A stretch of 64,000 nucleotides of DNA. Source: Clostridiaceae bacterium. GTDB taxonomy: Bacteria; Bacillota; Clostridia; DSM-8532. Positions 50,190 through 58,180 of this stretch are shown here, one piece after another. How positions within the stretch are numbered: the first letter of the stretch is position 1; each line of letters starts with the position of its first letter. The translations under genes were made by a program, and so were the position numbers. The stretch covers positions 1-64,000 of the forward strand of contig JAAYNA010000111.1 in the NCBI GenBank assembly GCA_012521105.1. Reading direction: 5' to 3'. The notes beneath the pieces are model-generated. The model was given only the letters and a program-made list of their open reading frames with translations, was not told the DNA's origin and made no database searches.

Positions 50190-51512
50190 TTGTCAAAACC
50201 CGTTGTAGCAATAGTAGGAAGACCTAATGTTGGTAAATCGACATTATTCAACTATATAACAGGGCGAAGAATATCAATAACTGAAGATACACCGGGGATA
50301 ACCAGGGACAGAATATATGCCGAAGCAGAATGGCGGGGCAGAAAGTTTACGCTTATTGATACCGGCGGAATAGAGCCCTTTACCGGAGATTATATAAAAA
50401 GGATGATGCTTCGTCAGGCAGAACTGGCTGTGGAAACCGCTGATGTTATTATTTTCCTGTTGGATATGAAAACAGGCTTAACTTCTGCCGATGATGATGT
50501 GGCAGTCATGCTTAGAAAATCTGAAAAGCCGATAATTGTTGCTGTTAACAAGGCTGACAATGTTGGTGAACTTCCGCCCGAGGCATATGAGTTTTATAAT
50601 TTGGGCATGGGTGAAATTTATCCCATATCATCAATACATGGGCTTGGTATTGGAGATTTGCTTGATGCTGTATACGAATACTTCCCTGAAGAATTACATG
50701 ATGAACAGGAAGAAGATGTTGTTAATGTTGCTGTTATAGGAAAGCCCAATGTAGGGAAGTCATCTCTTATAAACTGCATATTAGGTGAAGAGCGGGTGAT
50801 TGTAAGTAATATACCCGGAACTACAAGGGACGCAATAGACACTCTGGTGGAACGCAATGGAAAGACATATAATTTTATTGACACTGCCGGCATTCGAAGA
50901 AAAAGCAGAATAGAGGAGAATATTGAAAGATACAGTGTAATTCGTTCCTGGACAGCTGTTGACAGAGCAGATGTCTGCATAATCATGATTGATGCGAATG
51001 ATGGTGTTACAGAACAGGATACGAAAATAGCAGGCTATGCCCATGAGCAGGGCAAGGCCTGTATAATTACGGTAAATAAATGGGACACTGTTGAAAAAGA
51101 AACCGGAACACTTGAAAAAATGAGAAAAGATATTCTTCAGAAGCTTGAATTCATGAATTATGCTCCTGTAGTATTTATTTCTGCCAAGACAGGGCAAAGG
51201 GTTGAAAGATTGTTTGAACTTGTGGATTTTGTTTTTGATCAGGCATCATTCCGAATACAAACAGGAATGCTTAATGATGTGCTTAATGAAGCCCTGGCTA
51301 TGGTCCAACCTCCTTCGGATAAAGGTAAACGCCTTAAAATATATTACATGACTCAGGTAGGTATAAGACCGCCAAAGTTTGTTTTGTTTGTTAATGATGT
51401 GAATTTAATGCATTTTTCTTATGAAAGATATATAATGAATACTTTAAGAACTAATTTTGGTTTTGAAGGTACACCTATTCAGTTTATTCTTAGAGAAAAA
51501 AAGCAAGAATAG
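50190..51512 (+). CDS. der: Ribosome biogenesis GTPase Der (EngA)
   Basis: Double-GTPase needed for 50S assembly. First G domain: GRPNVGKST near residue 10, DTGG, NKAD; second: GKPNVGKSS near residue 182, DTAG, NKWD; then a KH-like C-terminal domain with RPPKFVLFVND. TTG 50190 is preferred (SKPVVAIVGRPN start, CGGAGG about 10 bases upstream, promoter placement). ATG 50172 is an alternative. About 440 residues. Confidence 0.95.
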   Translation: MSKPVVAIVGRPNVGKSTLFNYITGRRISITEDTPGITRDRIYAEAEWRGRKFTLIDTGGIEPFTGDYIKRMMLRQAELAVETADVIIFLLDMKTGLTSADDDVAVMLRKSEKPIIVAVNKADNVGELPPEAYEFYNLGMGEIYPISSIHGLGIGDLLDAVYEYFPEELHDEQEEDVVNVAVIGKPNVGKSSLINCILGEERVIVSNIPGTTRDAIDTLVERNGKTYNFIDTAGIRRKSRIEENIERYSVIRSWTAVDRADVCIIMIDANDGVTEQDTKIAGYAHEQGKACIITVNKWDTVEKETGTLEKMRKDILQKLEFMNYAPVVFISAKTGQRVERLFELVDFVFDQASFRIQTGMLNDVLNEALAMVQPPSDKGKRLKIYYMTQVGIRPPKFVLFVNDVNLMHFSYERYIMNTLRTNFGFEGTPIQFILREKKQE

Positions 51513-51537
51513 TGTATGAAAGCAGGGGAATATTTCA

Positions 51538-52149
51538 ATGCTCATTAAAACTGCTTTATGCGTAGTTATTGGTTATTTATTGGGTAGTCTGAATGGCTCA
51601 CTCGTTGTAGGGAAGTTGTTTTATAATAAAGATGTGAGAATGCATGGCAGTGGAAATGCGGGCGCTACAAATACCCTCCGAACGTTAGGGAAAGCCGCTG
51701 CTGTTGCTGTTTCAGTACTTGATATACTAAAGGGAATTCTTGCATGTATTATAGGCCAGCTGATTATTGGACACATAGACAACTATGGTTATGTTGGAAT
51801 GTATGCTGCAGGTTTTGCTGCAGTTTTAGGCCATAACTGGCCGATATTTTTTGGGTTTAAGGGCGGTAAGGGTGTGTTAACAACATTTGCAGTAATTCTG
51901 TATATAAGTCCTTTTCCTGCACTTATATGTCTTGTTGTATTCATAATAGTAGTTGCATTAACTAAATATGTTTCTCTTGGTTCAATGATTGCAGCAATTT
52001 CCTGGCCTGTTGTATCAACTCTGTTTGATTTACCTGTTGTATTGATATTTACAGGCATAATTATGGTTGTGCTGATAATAGTCCGTCACAGAGACAATAT
52101 TATCAGATTAATTAATCATACCGAGAAAAAAATAAGTTTTAAAAAGTAA
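51538..52149 (+). CDS. plsY: Glycerol-3-phosphate acyltransferase PlsY
   Basis: Integral membrane enzyme using acyl-phosphate to make lysophosphatidate. Motifs GYLLGSLNGSLVVGK near residue 12, GSGNAGATNTLRTLGK near residue 37, and GHNWPIFFGFKGGKGV near residue 100 are the family's three conserved loops; five or so hydrophobic segments. 203 residues. 25 bases after der, the usual neighbour. Confidence 0.96.
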   Translation: MLIKTALCVVIGYLLGSLNGSLVVGKLFYNKDVRMHGSGNAGATNTLRTLGKAAAVAVSVLDILKGILACIIGQLIIGHIDNYGYVGMYAAGFAAVLGHNWPIFFGFKGGKGVLTTFAVILYISPFPALICLVVFIIVVALTKYVSLGSMIAAISWPVVSTLFDLPVVLIFTGIIMVVLIIVRHRDNIIRLINHTEKKISFKK

Positions 52150-52243
52150 ATAAAAACAAAAAATTATTAATGTGGGGGGGCAAGAATTTAGATTTTATAA
52201 AGAATGTTCCGATGAATTAATAAGATAAGTAAGTGGGGGAAAT

Positions 52244-52726
52244 ATGAAGGTTGATTATATCAATCCCGTTTTGATTGCGTCAAGTAAAATATTAAAGGCC
52301 CTTTTGCAGGAAGATGTTATATTGGGAAGATTGTCACTTTCTGACAGCCATAACCTCAGAGACAGCATGGCAATTATTTTGTGGATGAGTGGGGATTTTG
52401 AAGGACGTTTCGTATTTGCAATAAAACGTAAAGTTGCATTATATATCGCCAGCGTAATGATGGGAGAAGAGATTTCCGAGCTTAATGATATGGCAAAAAG
52501 TGCTGTCGCAGAAATGGCCACTATGATTCTTGGCAGGACGGGTATTATTTTTTCAGAAAGAGGTATTGATGTTAAAATCAGCTATCCCACATTAGTTGAA
52601 GGAGATTGCGTCTACATATCAACTCTAAGTCAAAGAAAACGCACCATAATTAACATCCCTTTAATTATGAGCCGGGGTTATGTAATTGACATAAAAATTG
52701 AAAGCGGAGATTTAATCCGCGAATAA
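52244..52726 (+). CDS. CheX-like chemotaxis phosphatase family protein, catalytic Asn absent
   Basis: A 160-residue protein with the CheC/CheX fold pattern: VDYINPVLIASSKILK at the N-terminus, an alternating strand region, a long helix DMAKSAVAEMATMILG (about 82-98), and the closing beta segment. Known CheX phosphatases use an ExxN pair on this helix; here the Glu remains but the Asn position is Thr (EMAT), and the following GN reads GR. It may bind a phosphorylated receiver without efficient dephosphorylation, or use another chemistry. No chemotaxis genes adjoin it; a lone CheY-like receiver is at 30870. Confidence 0.8.
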   Translation: MKVDYINPVLIASSKILKALLQEDVILGRLSLSDSHNLRDSMAIILWMSGDFEGRFVFAIKRKVALYIASVMMGEEISELNDMAKSAVAEMATMILGRTGIIFSERGIDVKISYPTLVEGDCVYISTLSQRKRTIINIPLIMSRGYVIDIKIESGDLIRE

Positions 52727-52748
52727 ACTTGATAGGGGAGTATTAACA

Positions 52749-54158
52749 ATGGAAAATGGATGGATTATTGCTTTGTATTTTTCGGGGATAGCTGCGTGTC
52801 TTGGCATAGCTACATCTCTAAAAATTAAGGTTAGGATTTTTCAAAAGCATTTGATGCCCACTTCAATGCTTGCCGGTACTATAGGGTTCATAGCCCTGCA
52901 GCTTGCAAGATATGTTTTTGGATGGCTTGATGAGGAAACACTGCGCCGGATCCAGCATGAGCTGGGTTATTTAGTGTCTCATCTGATGGCGATCGGGTTC
53001 ATAGCTCTGGCTTTAAAAGACAGGAATAAAAAGAGAAATACCGATATAGTCAATACTGGTTATGCTATTGTGAAGACATATATGGTTCAGGGGATTATTG
53101 GATTAGCTGTCTCTTTGCTTTTGGTAAAGTTTGTTTATCCTGATTTATTTCCTCCGTTAGGTATGATGTTACCGTTAGGTTTTGCCCAGGGTCCGGGGCA
53201 GGCAGTGAACGTAGGAATTAAATGGGAAGAGGCCGGTTTTACCGACGGAGCAAATATTGGTCTTGCTATTGCAAATTTTGGATTTTTATGGGCTTTAATT
53301 GGTGGGGTTCCTTTTCTTAACTTCCTGCTTAAAAGAGTATATAAAAACCAGAAAAAATACAGCATTCATGAAGTGAAAGACATGGAGCTTGAAAAATATA
53401 CAAAGCGTACCATTTCAATTCCCAAAAGCACACATATTGATGATTTGACCATTCAGCTTCTTCTCATAGGCTCAGCTTATCTGGTGACTTATCTGTTAAT
53501 ATGGGGGCTGTCACAGATTCTGTTTCCCCTAGGAACATTTGGGGAGACGGTCTCAGAAATGCTGTGGGGATTTAATTTTGTTATTGGAACTGTAGTAGCT
53601 TTGGTAGCACGTACCTTTATGGATAAATTGCGGGTTAAACGGGTTATTCGTCATAACTATGCTGATAACTACTTGCTTCAAAGAATCTCATCAGCAGCTT
53701 TTGATTTTATGATTACAGCTTCACTTGCGGCTGTTTCAATAAGCGTTTTAAGAGAAAACCTGATACCTATTCTAATTATTACAACAGTGGGCGGTCTTTC
53801 CATGATGGTTTACTGCTATTACTTAGGAAAAATGATCTATAAGGACGAGCAGCTGGAACATATTATAGCGTTATATGGTATGTGGACAGGAACAATAACG
53901 ACAGGTATAGCATTGCTTAGGGAGATTGATCCATATTCAAAATCCAGAGTGCCCGAGAACCTTGTGTTAGGCAGTGGGTTTGCCATATTTGTAGGGTTTC
54001 CGTTAATGTTTATACTGGCTTTACCATTGCAGGGTTTTAAACTGAATCAGCCGGTATATTATTTCTGGACCTTTGTCGCGATGATAGCAATGGATATTTT
54101 GATGACCATTTTATTGTACCTGAACAGGCCTGGAAAAAAACAGAAAGTTAAAAACTGA
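52749..54158 (+). CDS. GltS-type sodium/glutamate symporter family protein
   Basis: Polytopic membrane protein of 469 residues with about ten or more hydrophobic segments arranged in two halves. The first half carries GFAQGPGQAVNVG near residue 144 (the GxxQGxGQ-type motif of GltS carriers) and the second a GTITTGIALLREIDP segment near residue 380. Substrate cannot be fixed; sodium-coupled glutamate uptake is the family's role. It is 22 bases after the CheX-like gene and ends at a shared terminator. Confidence 0.75.
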   Translation: MENGWIIALYFSGIAACLGIATSLKIKVRIFQKHLMPTSMLAGTIGFIALQLARYVFGWLDEETLRRIQHELGYLVSHLMAIGFIALALKDRNKKRNTDIVNTGYAIVKTYMVQGIIGLAVSLLLVKFVYPDLFPPLGMMLPLGFAQGPGQAVNVGIKWEEAGFTDGANIGLAIANFGFLWALIGGVPFLNFLLKRVYKNQKKYSIHEVKDMELEKYTKRTISIPKSTHIDDLTIQLLLIGSAYLVTYLLIWGLSQILFPLGTFGETVSEMLWGFNFVIGTVVALVARTFMDKLRVKRVIRHNYADNYLLQRISSAAFDFMITASLAAVSISVLRENLIPILIITTVGGLSMMVYCYYLGKMIYKDEQLEHIIALYGMWTGTITTGIALLREIDPYSKSRVPENLVLGSGFAIFVGFPLMFILALPLQGFKLNQPVYYFWTFVAMIAMDILMTILLYLNRPGKKQKVKN

Positions 54159-54197
54159 TTTTTTATTGCGTATGTTTGTTATAAATTTGTTATAAAA

Positions 54198-54224
54198 AAG
54201 AGAGGGCTATTAGCCCTCTTTTTC
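54198..54224. terminator. Bidirectional terminator between gltS-like gene and bactofilin gene
   Basis: AGAGGGCT (54201-54208), loop ATT, AGCCCTCT (54212-54219), with T run to the right on the plus strand and A run to the left, serving both converging genes. The bactofilin stop lies in the hairpin. Confidence 0.9.
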
Positions 54225-54635
54225 TTCTACGATATTGTTATAGGGTTTACTTTTTTTAAAGTCCAGTTTCTTTTTTCTGTTTTTATCTTCGTCAGAAGGA
54301 GGATCAATCATTTTGCAATTTCCTTCAAAGACAGCGCCTTCATCGGCTACAAGGCTATGTATTTCAACATCTCCCTTCAGGCGGGCAGTTGATTCGAGGT
54401 GAAGATTATTCTTAGCGTAAATATTTCCGGTAACAGTACCTGCCAGAATCATATTTTCACACCATATATTCCCTGTAACAACTGCATTAACCAGAACAGT
54501 AATATCACCTGCGACTTTGATATCGCCCTCCAGCCGTCCTTCCACTTTGACAGAGCTATTAGATTCAATATTTCCTGTAATGGTTGTATGTTCTCCAATA
54601 ATTGTATCCATTACTGCATTGTTTCGCTTTTTCAT
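54210..54635 (-). CDS. Bactofilin (polymer-forming cytoskeletal protein)
   Basis: 141 residues with the bactofilin beta-helix core (about 8-105): IIGEHTTITGNIES, VKVEGRLEGDI and repeated short hydrophobic rungs, followed by a charged disordered tail. Bactofilins polymerise at the membrane and often position cell-wall enzymes. ATG 54635 follows GGAGG; a longer frame to 54653 lacks it. It starts 25 bases after the M23 peptidase gene stop, the gene pairing typical for bactofilins. Confidence 0.92.
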   Translation of the reverse strand: MKKRNNAVMDTIIGEHTTITGNIESNSSVKVEGRLEGDIKVAGDITVLVNAVVTGNIWCENMILAGTVTGNIYAKNNLHLESTARLKGDVEIHSLVADEGAVFEGNCKMIDPPSDEDKNRKKKLDFKKSKPYNNIVEEKEG

Positions 54636-54659
54636 AATTACCAGCCTCCACAACTTCTT

Positions 54660-55607
54660 TTAATTTTTTCCTGTACCAATAAATATTGTCGGATCTATGG
54701 GTTTTCCATTTAACAATATTTCAAAATGTAAATGGGGTCCTGTGGTAACTCCGGTATCCCCAACCTCTGCTATCTTTTCTCCAACTTTAACTTTCTGCCA
54801 TTTCCTTACAAGAACCTTGGAACAATGAGCATACCTTGTTACCAGACCATTACCATGGTCAATGTCCACAAGATATCCGTAACCACCGTTTTTTCCTGCT
54901 GCAATAACGGTACCTGATGCAGCTGCATAAATTGGATTTCCCTTTTTGCCACCAATATCTACCCCGGTATGGGGCTGATATCTTTTATACACGGGATGAA
55001 GCCTGTTCCCATAACCAGACTCTATAATACCTTCTGTGGGCCAAAAGGTGGGTAAACTATTAAGGTAATTCTCAAGCTCAGCTTTTTTATCAGTCAACTC
55101 AGCAAAAAGCTGGTCTTCCTTATTGTCAGTATCTTCAAAGAAGTTCAGCAATGCTCTTAATTCAGATATTTTTCCTACAAAGGATATTGTAGGATTAGTC
55201 TCAATAGATGAACGGCTGATTGTAAGTGTTCTTATTTCCTTATCTATATAATTATTTATTATATTTTGAATCTGATAATTAAACTCCTCTAGTTTATCTG
55301 TGGTTATTTTATCAAGACTTTCTATTTCAGATATAATAGATATATTTTGCATTGCGATGTTTTGCTGTTCAACAAGAAAAGAATTTAAGGCCATGTATTC
55401 TTCCCTCAGTTCCTGGTTTTCCCTTATAACATAGGCAAGGCTTAATGAAAGGAAGCTTATTACCAGTACAAAAAACGCTATCGTAAAGAGCAATTTTAAG
55501 AAAGGGCGGGTTGTTTTCCAGGTTTTAATCTTGTTCGAATTGTGGGGGACTATCATTAAAGATACATATTTCTTAGTTCTAGGTGCTTTTCCTCTTCTTT
55601 TCTTCAT
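54660..55607 (-). CDS. Membrane-anchored M23 family metallopeptidase
   Basis: Predicted peptidoglycan endopeptidase. A basic N-terminus, one transmembrane helix (about residues 37-60), a periplasm-facing coiled-coil stretch (about 62-185), then the M23/LytM domain (about 190-310) with HTGVDIGG (zinc His and Asp) and GPHLHFEI. All zinc ligands are present. ATG 55607 follows AAAGGTGG; upstream ATG 55640 is less well placed. About 315 residues. Upstream of and probably co-transcribed with bactofilin, consistent with scaffold-guided wall cutting. Confidence 0.93.
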   Translation of the reverse strand: MKKRRGKAPRTKKYVSLMIVPHNSNKIKTWKTTRPFLKLLFTIAFFVLVISFLSLSLAYVIRENQELREEYMALNSFLVEQQNIAMQNISIISEIESLDKITTDKLEEFNYQIQNIINNYIDKEIRTLTISRSSIETNPTISFVGKISELRALLNFFEDTDNKEDQLFAELTDKKAELENYLNSLPTFWPTEGIIESGYGNRLHPVYKRYQPHTGVDIGGKKGNPIYAAASGTVIAAGKNGGYGYLVDIDHGNGLVTRYAHCSKVLVRKWQKVKVGEKIAEVGDTGVTTGPHLHFEILLNGKPIDPTIFIGTGKN

Positions 55608-55892
55608 ATTTCCACCTTTGTTTATTTTTTCAGAAATCATAAAATCTCTATCTACTTATGATTCCTTAATATGAGAATTTTATTTTTGATTATTTAAACT
55701 TTATGATAAGCCATAGTGTAACTTCATGCGTTCCTTATACCAGAATTGCTACGAACGCCTGCAATATAGTAGTTCAGCAATACAATTGGTATAGTAATAA
55801 TTACATAACTGTTTCTATTATAATACAAAATTATTTCAAAATGAAGATTAAAATCGAATTATATTAGTTTACCTTACCATCAGTCGAATATA

Positions 55893-56230
55893 TAACGATA
55901 CTCAAAAATATCCCACCTCTTACAGGTGACGGGTAACTATTTCCCACCTCCAAACATTGAACACCAGAACCTGAATCCAGCGATTATAGGTACAGCCCAC
56001 CCAGCTATAGGGGCAGACGATCCTGTCTGTCCTGATTCTTTACAGGTATGCTCAAAATCTACGTCAAACGTGCATAAAAAGCGGGTGTTAAATACTCTCA
56101 GCATATAACCTGCCAGTTAAACTGCTTAATTCTTCTTTCCATCGCTCCCATAATTTTTTGCACTTTCTGACTTCGATACTCAACCGAAACCTGCAACTTC
56201 ATTCTACCTCTAACAGGTGGTTGCGCATCT
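55893..56230. repeat. Decayed CRISPR repeats
   Basis: Copies related to the better repeats at 56499 and 56562. The clearest is 56029-56058 (23 of 30 positions as in the 56562 copy, including TTTACAGGTA and CTCAAAAT). Weaker ones centre on ACAGGT at 55922-55927, ATAGGT at 55986-55991 (64 bases on) and ACAGGT at 56213-56218, and isolated repeat tails such as GATACTCAAAAAT lie near 55897. Spacing is irregular, as expected of an old array that has lost units. Confidence 0.4.
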
Positions 56231-56498
56231 ATTTTCCATAACAGGCAGCAAGTTATAGGCATATTATAACATATTTATCGTAAATTCTACCATATATTAT
56301 ATTAAATTTCAATTTATTATAGGCAGATAAAGCTCATTTTCAATATGAAGTAGTGATAAAGCTGTAAAATTCCTCTTTTCTGCAGGTAGACTAAGAATTT
56401 GACACTAACAACAATCATCCTTTTGCAGAGCTTCAATTTCTGAAATAGAAAGAATCTAAACACCTTCTTGGATATTTCGGCTTTAGTTGTATTACTTC

Positions 56499-56591
56499 GT
56501 TTCAATCCCTACAGGTAAGCTAAAAACCCGGACCCACGGCTTAGAAGGCCGTTGGGTTGCAGTTTCAATTCCTTACAGGTAAACTCAAAAT
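56499..56591. CRISPR. Relict CRISPR unit: two repeats and one spacer
   Basis: Repeat one (56499-56527) and repeat two (56562-56591) share GTTTCAAT at the left, CTTACAGGTAA or CTACAGGTAA in the middle and a CTCAAAA-like or CTAAAAA-like right end; about 29-30 bases each. This matches the GTTTCAATTCC-type repeats of clostridial type I arrays. The 34-base spacer (56528-56561) gives a 63-base period, normal for CRISPR. No cas gene is in the window. The repeats differ from each other at several positions, so the unit is decaying. Confidence 0.6.
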
Positions 56592-56777
56592 TAAATCTTT
56601 ACTTTGATAAAAATGATAATACAGATAACCTGTCCTATCACTTAATATTTTCTATCATTAAAAGCTTCAAATGACCTGCAGTGTCGAAAATAAAGAATTT
56701 GTGTATATATACTTAAAATGTTATATTTAGATTATAAATTCAACTTGGGCTGATGTGTGAGAAAGGGAGTGAAACAG

Positions 56778-57926
56778 GTGATCATCCAAAGTAAAAGGGT
56801 ATTCATTTCGGGTCAGTTTGTCCCGGCTCAAATTCATGTTGATAAAGACAAAATTATAAAAATTTCACCACATGGAGCATTAATTCCCGATGCAGACTAT
56901 GATAGCAAATTAATAGTACCGGGGTTTATTGATATACATACTCATGGAATGAGTGGATATTCCGCCGATGAACCTTCTCAGGAAGGTCTGATTAACTGGC
57001 TTAAAGCCCTTCCTTCTGAGGGAGTGACAGCTTTTCTGCCCACAACCACAACACAAAGCAGGGAAACTACAATAGAATCATTGAAGAATATTTCCATCGT
57101 AAGAAAACAAAGACATACCGGTGCGGAAATCATAGGTGTGCATCTTGAAGGCCCTTTTCTCGACAACAACTACAGGGGAATGCACAAAAAAGAACATCTT
57201 AGAGTTCCTTCTGTTGAAGAATTTATGGAATATCAGAAAATATCTGATAACTTGATAAAATATATCACAATTGCCTGTGAACACGATGATGACTATTCAC
57301 TCATCCGATATGCCAGCCGGAATGGAGCTACAGTATCCATAGGCCACAGTGGGGCAGGTTTTGAAAATGCAATTCTTGCATTGGCAAATGGAGCATCTTC
57401 CTTTACACACAGTTTTAATGCCATGAGAGCACTGCACCATCGTGAACCGGGTGTGGTGGGCGCGCTAATGAACACCAATGCTTATGCAGAGGTAATAGCA
57501 GACGGGTATCATGTTCATCCGGGCGTCGTAAAAATTCTGTTTAATGCAAAAGGCAACAGAAATATTATTCTGGTAACTGATTCCATTGGTGTAAAAGGAC
57601 TTCCCGAAGGTATATACGATATATCAAATGTTAAGGTATGGCTGGACAAGCATGGAACTGCACGAATTTTCGGTACCGACACTATAGCAGGCAGTTCATT
57701 AAAGATGAACGAAGGAATTCGGTTTCTTGTTGGCTGTGCATCTGTTTCTGTTGAAAATGCAATTCTTGCTGCAACGTTAAATCCCGCAAAGGCTCTGGGC
57801 ATCGAAAACCGAAAGGGTCAGATTAAGTTCGGAAACGATGCTGATCTTGTGATTCTTAATGACGATTTTAGCGTAATAGCCACATATTGCATGGGTGTAA
57901 AGGTTTACTGCAATAATAACTGTTAG
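56778..57926 (+). CDS. nagA: N-acetylglucosamine-6-phosphate deacetylase
   Basis: Amidohydrolase that frees glucosamine-6-phosphate in amino-sugar recycling. HTHG near residue 55 (metal His pair), HLEGPF near residue 124 (metal Glu), GHS near residue 190, the second metal His in THSFNAM near residue 210, and catalytic Asp in LVTDS near residue 267. The frame opens at GTG 56757, but GTG 56778 lies 8 bases after AAGGGAG and gives the usual start IIQSKRVF (382 residues). nagB is not adjacent. Confidence 0.93.
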   Translation: MIIQSKRVFISGQFVPAQIHVDKDKIIKISPHGALIPDADYDSKLIVPGFIDIHTHGMSGYSADEPSQEGLINWLKALPSEGVTAFLPTTTTQSRETTIESLKNISIVRKQRHTGAEIIGVHLEGPFLDNNYRGMHKKEHLRVPSVEEFMEYQKISDNLIKYITIACEHDDDYSLIRYASRNGATVSIGHSGAGFENAILALANGASSFTHSFNAMRALHHREPGVVGALMNTNAYAEVIADGYHVHPGVVKILFNAKGNRNIILVTDSIGVKGLPEGIYDISNVKVWLDKHGTARIFGTDTIAGSSLKMNEGIRFLVGCASVSVENAILAATLNPAKALGIENRKGQIKFGNDADLVILNDDFSVIATYCMGVKVYCNNNC

Positions 57927-58180
57927 CAGGAAAATGCACCTGACCGGAAGTGAATCAATGTGTAATTTTAATCAACACAATCTCACCGGCTGCAGAAGTA
58001 TTCTATGAGAAACTGCAGCTGAAAGCAATTTATGAGAGAATTTTTATAATAACTGGGTAAATGTAAAGGTGAGGCTATGTGAAAAACATGGTAATGTTAG
58101 CGATAATAGCAATTTGTTAGATTGCGAATTTGCTGGTATTATAGATATATATACTGACAGCAGGGGAATTGGATCGAATT

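Larger units (their letters stand above)
55608..56777. other. Gene-free region with CRISPR relics
   Basis: About 1.2 kb with no credible gene. It must hold the minus-strand promoter of the M23/bactofilin unit near its left end and the nagA promoter at its right end. In between are several diverged copies of a repeat centred on TTACAGGTA (listed separately). The rest is AT-rich and unassigned. Confidence 0.6.

Noticed and set aside
54399-54713. 104-residue plus-strand ORF opposite the bactofilin gene
   Set aside because: Antisense shadow of a real gene; no start site and no family match.
56528-56561. A real tRNA gene in the CRISPR-like region
   Set aside because: Only the anticodon arm and a few following bases match; there is no acceptor stem, D arm or T loop.
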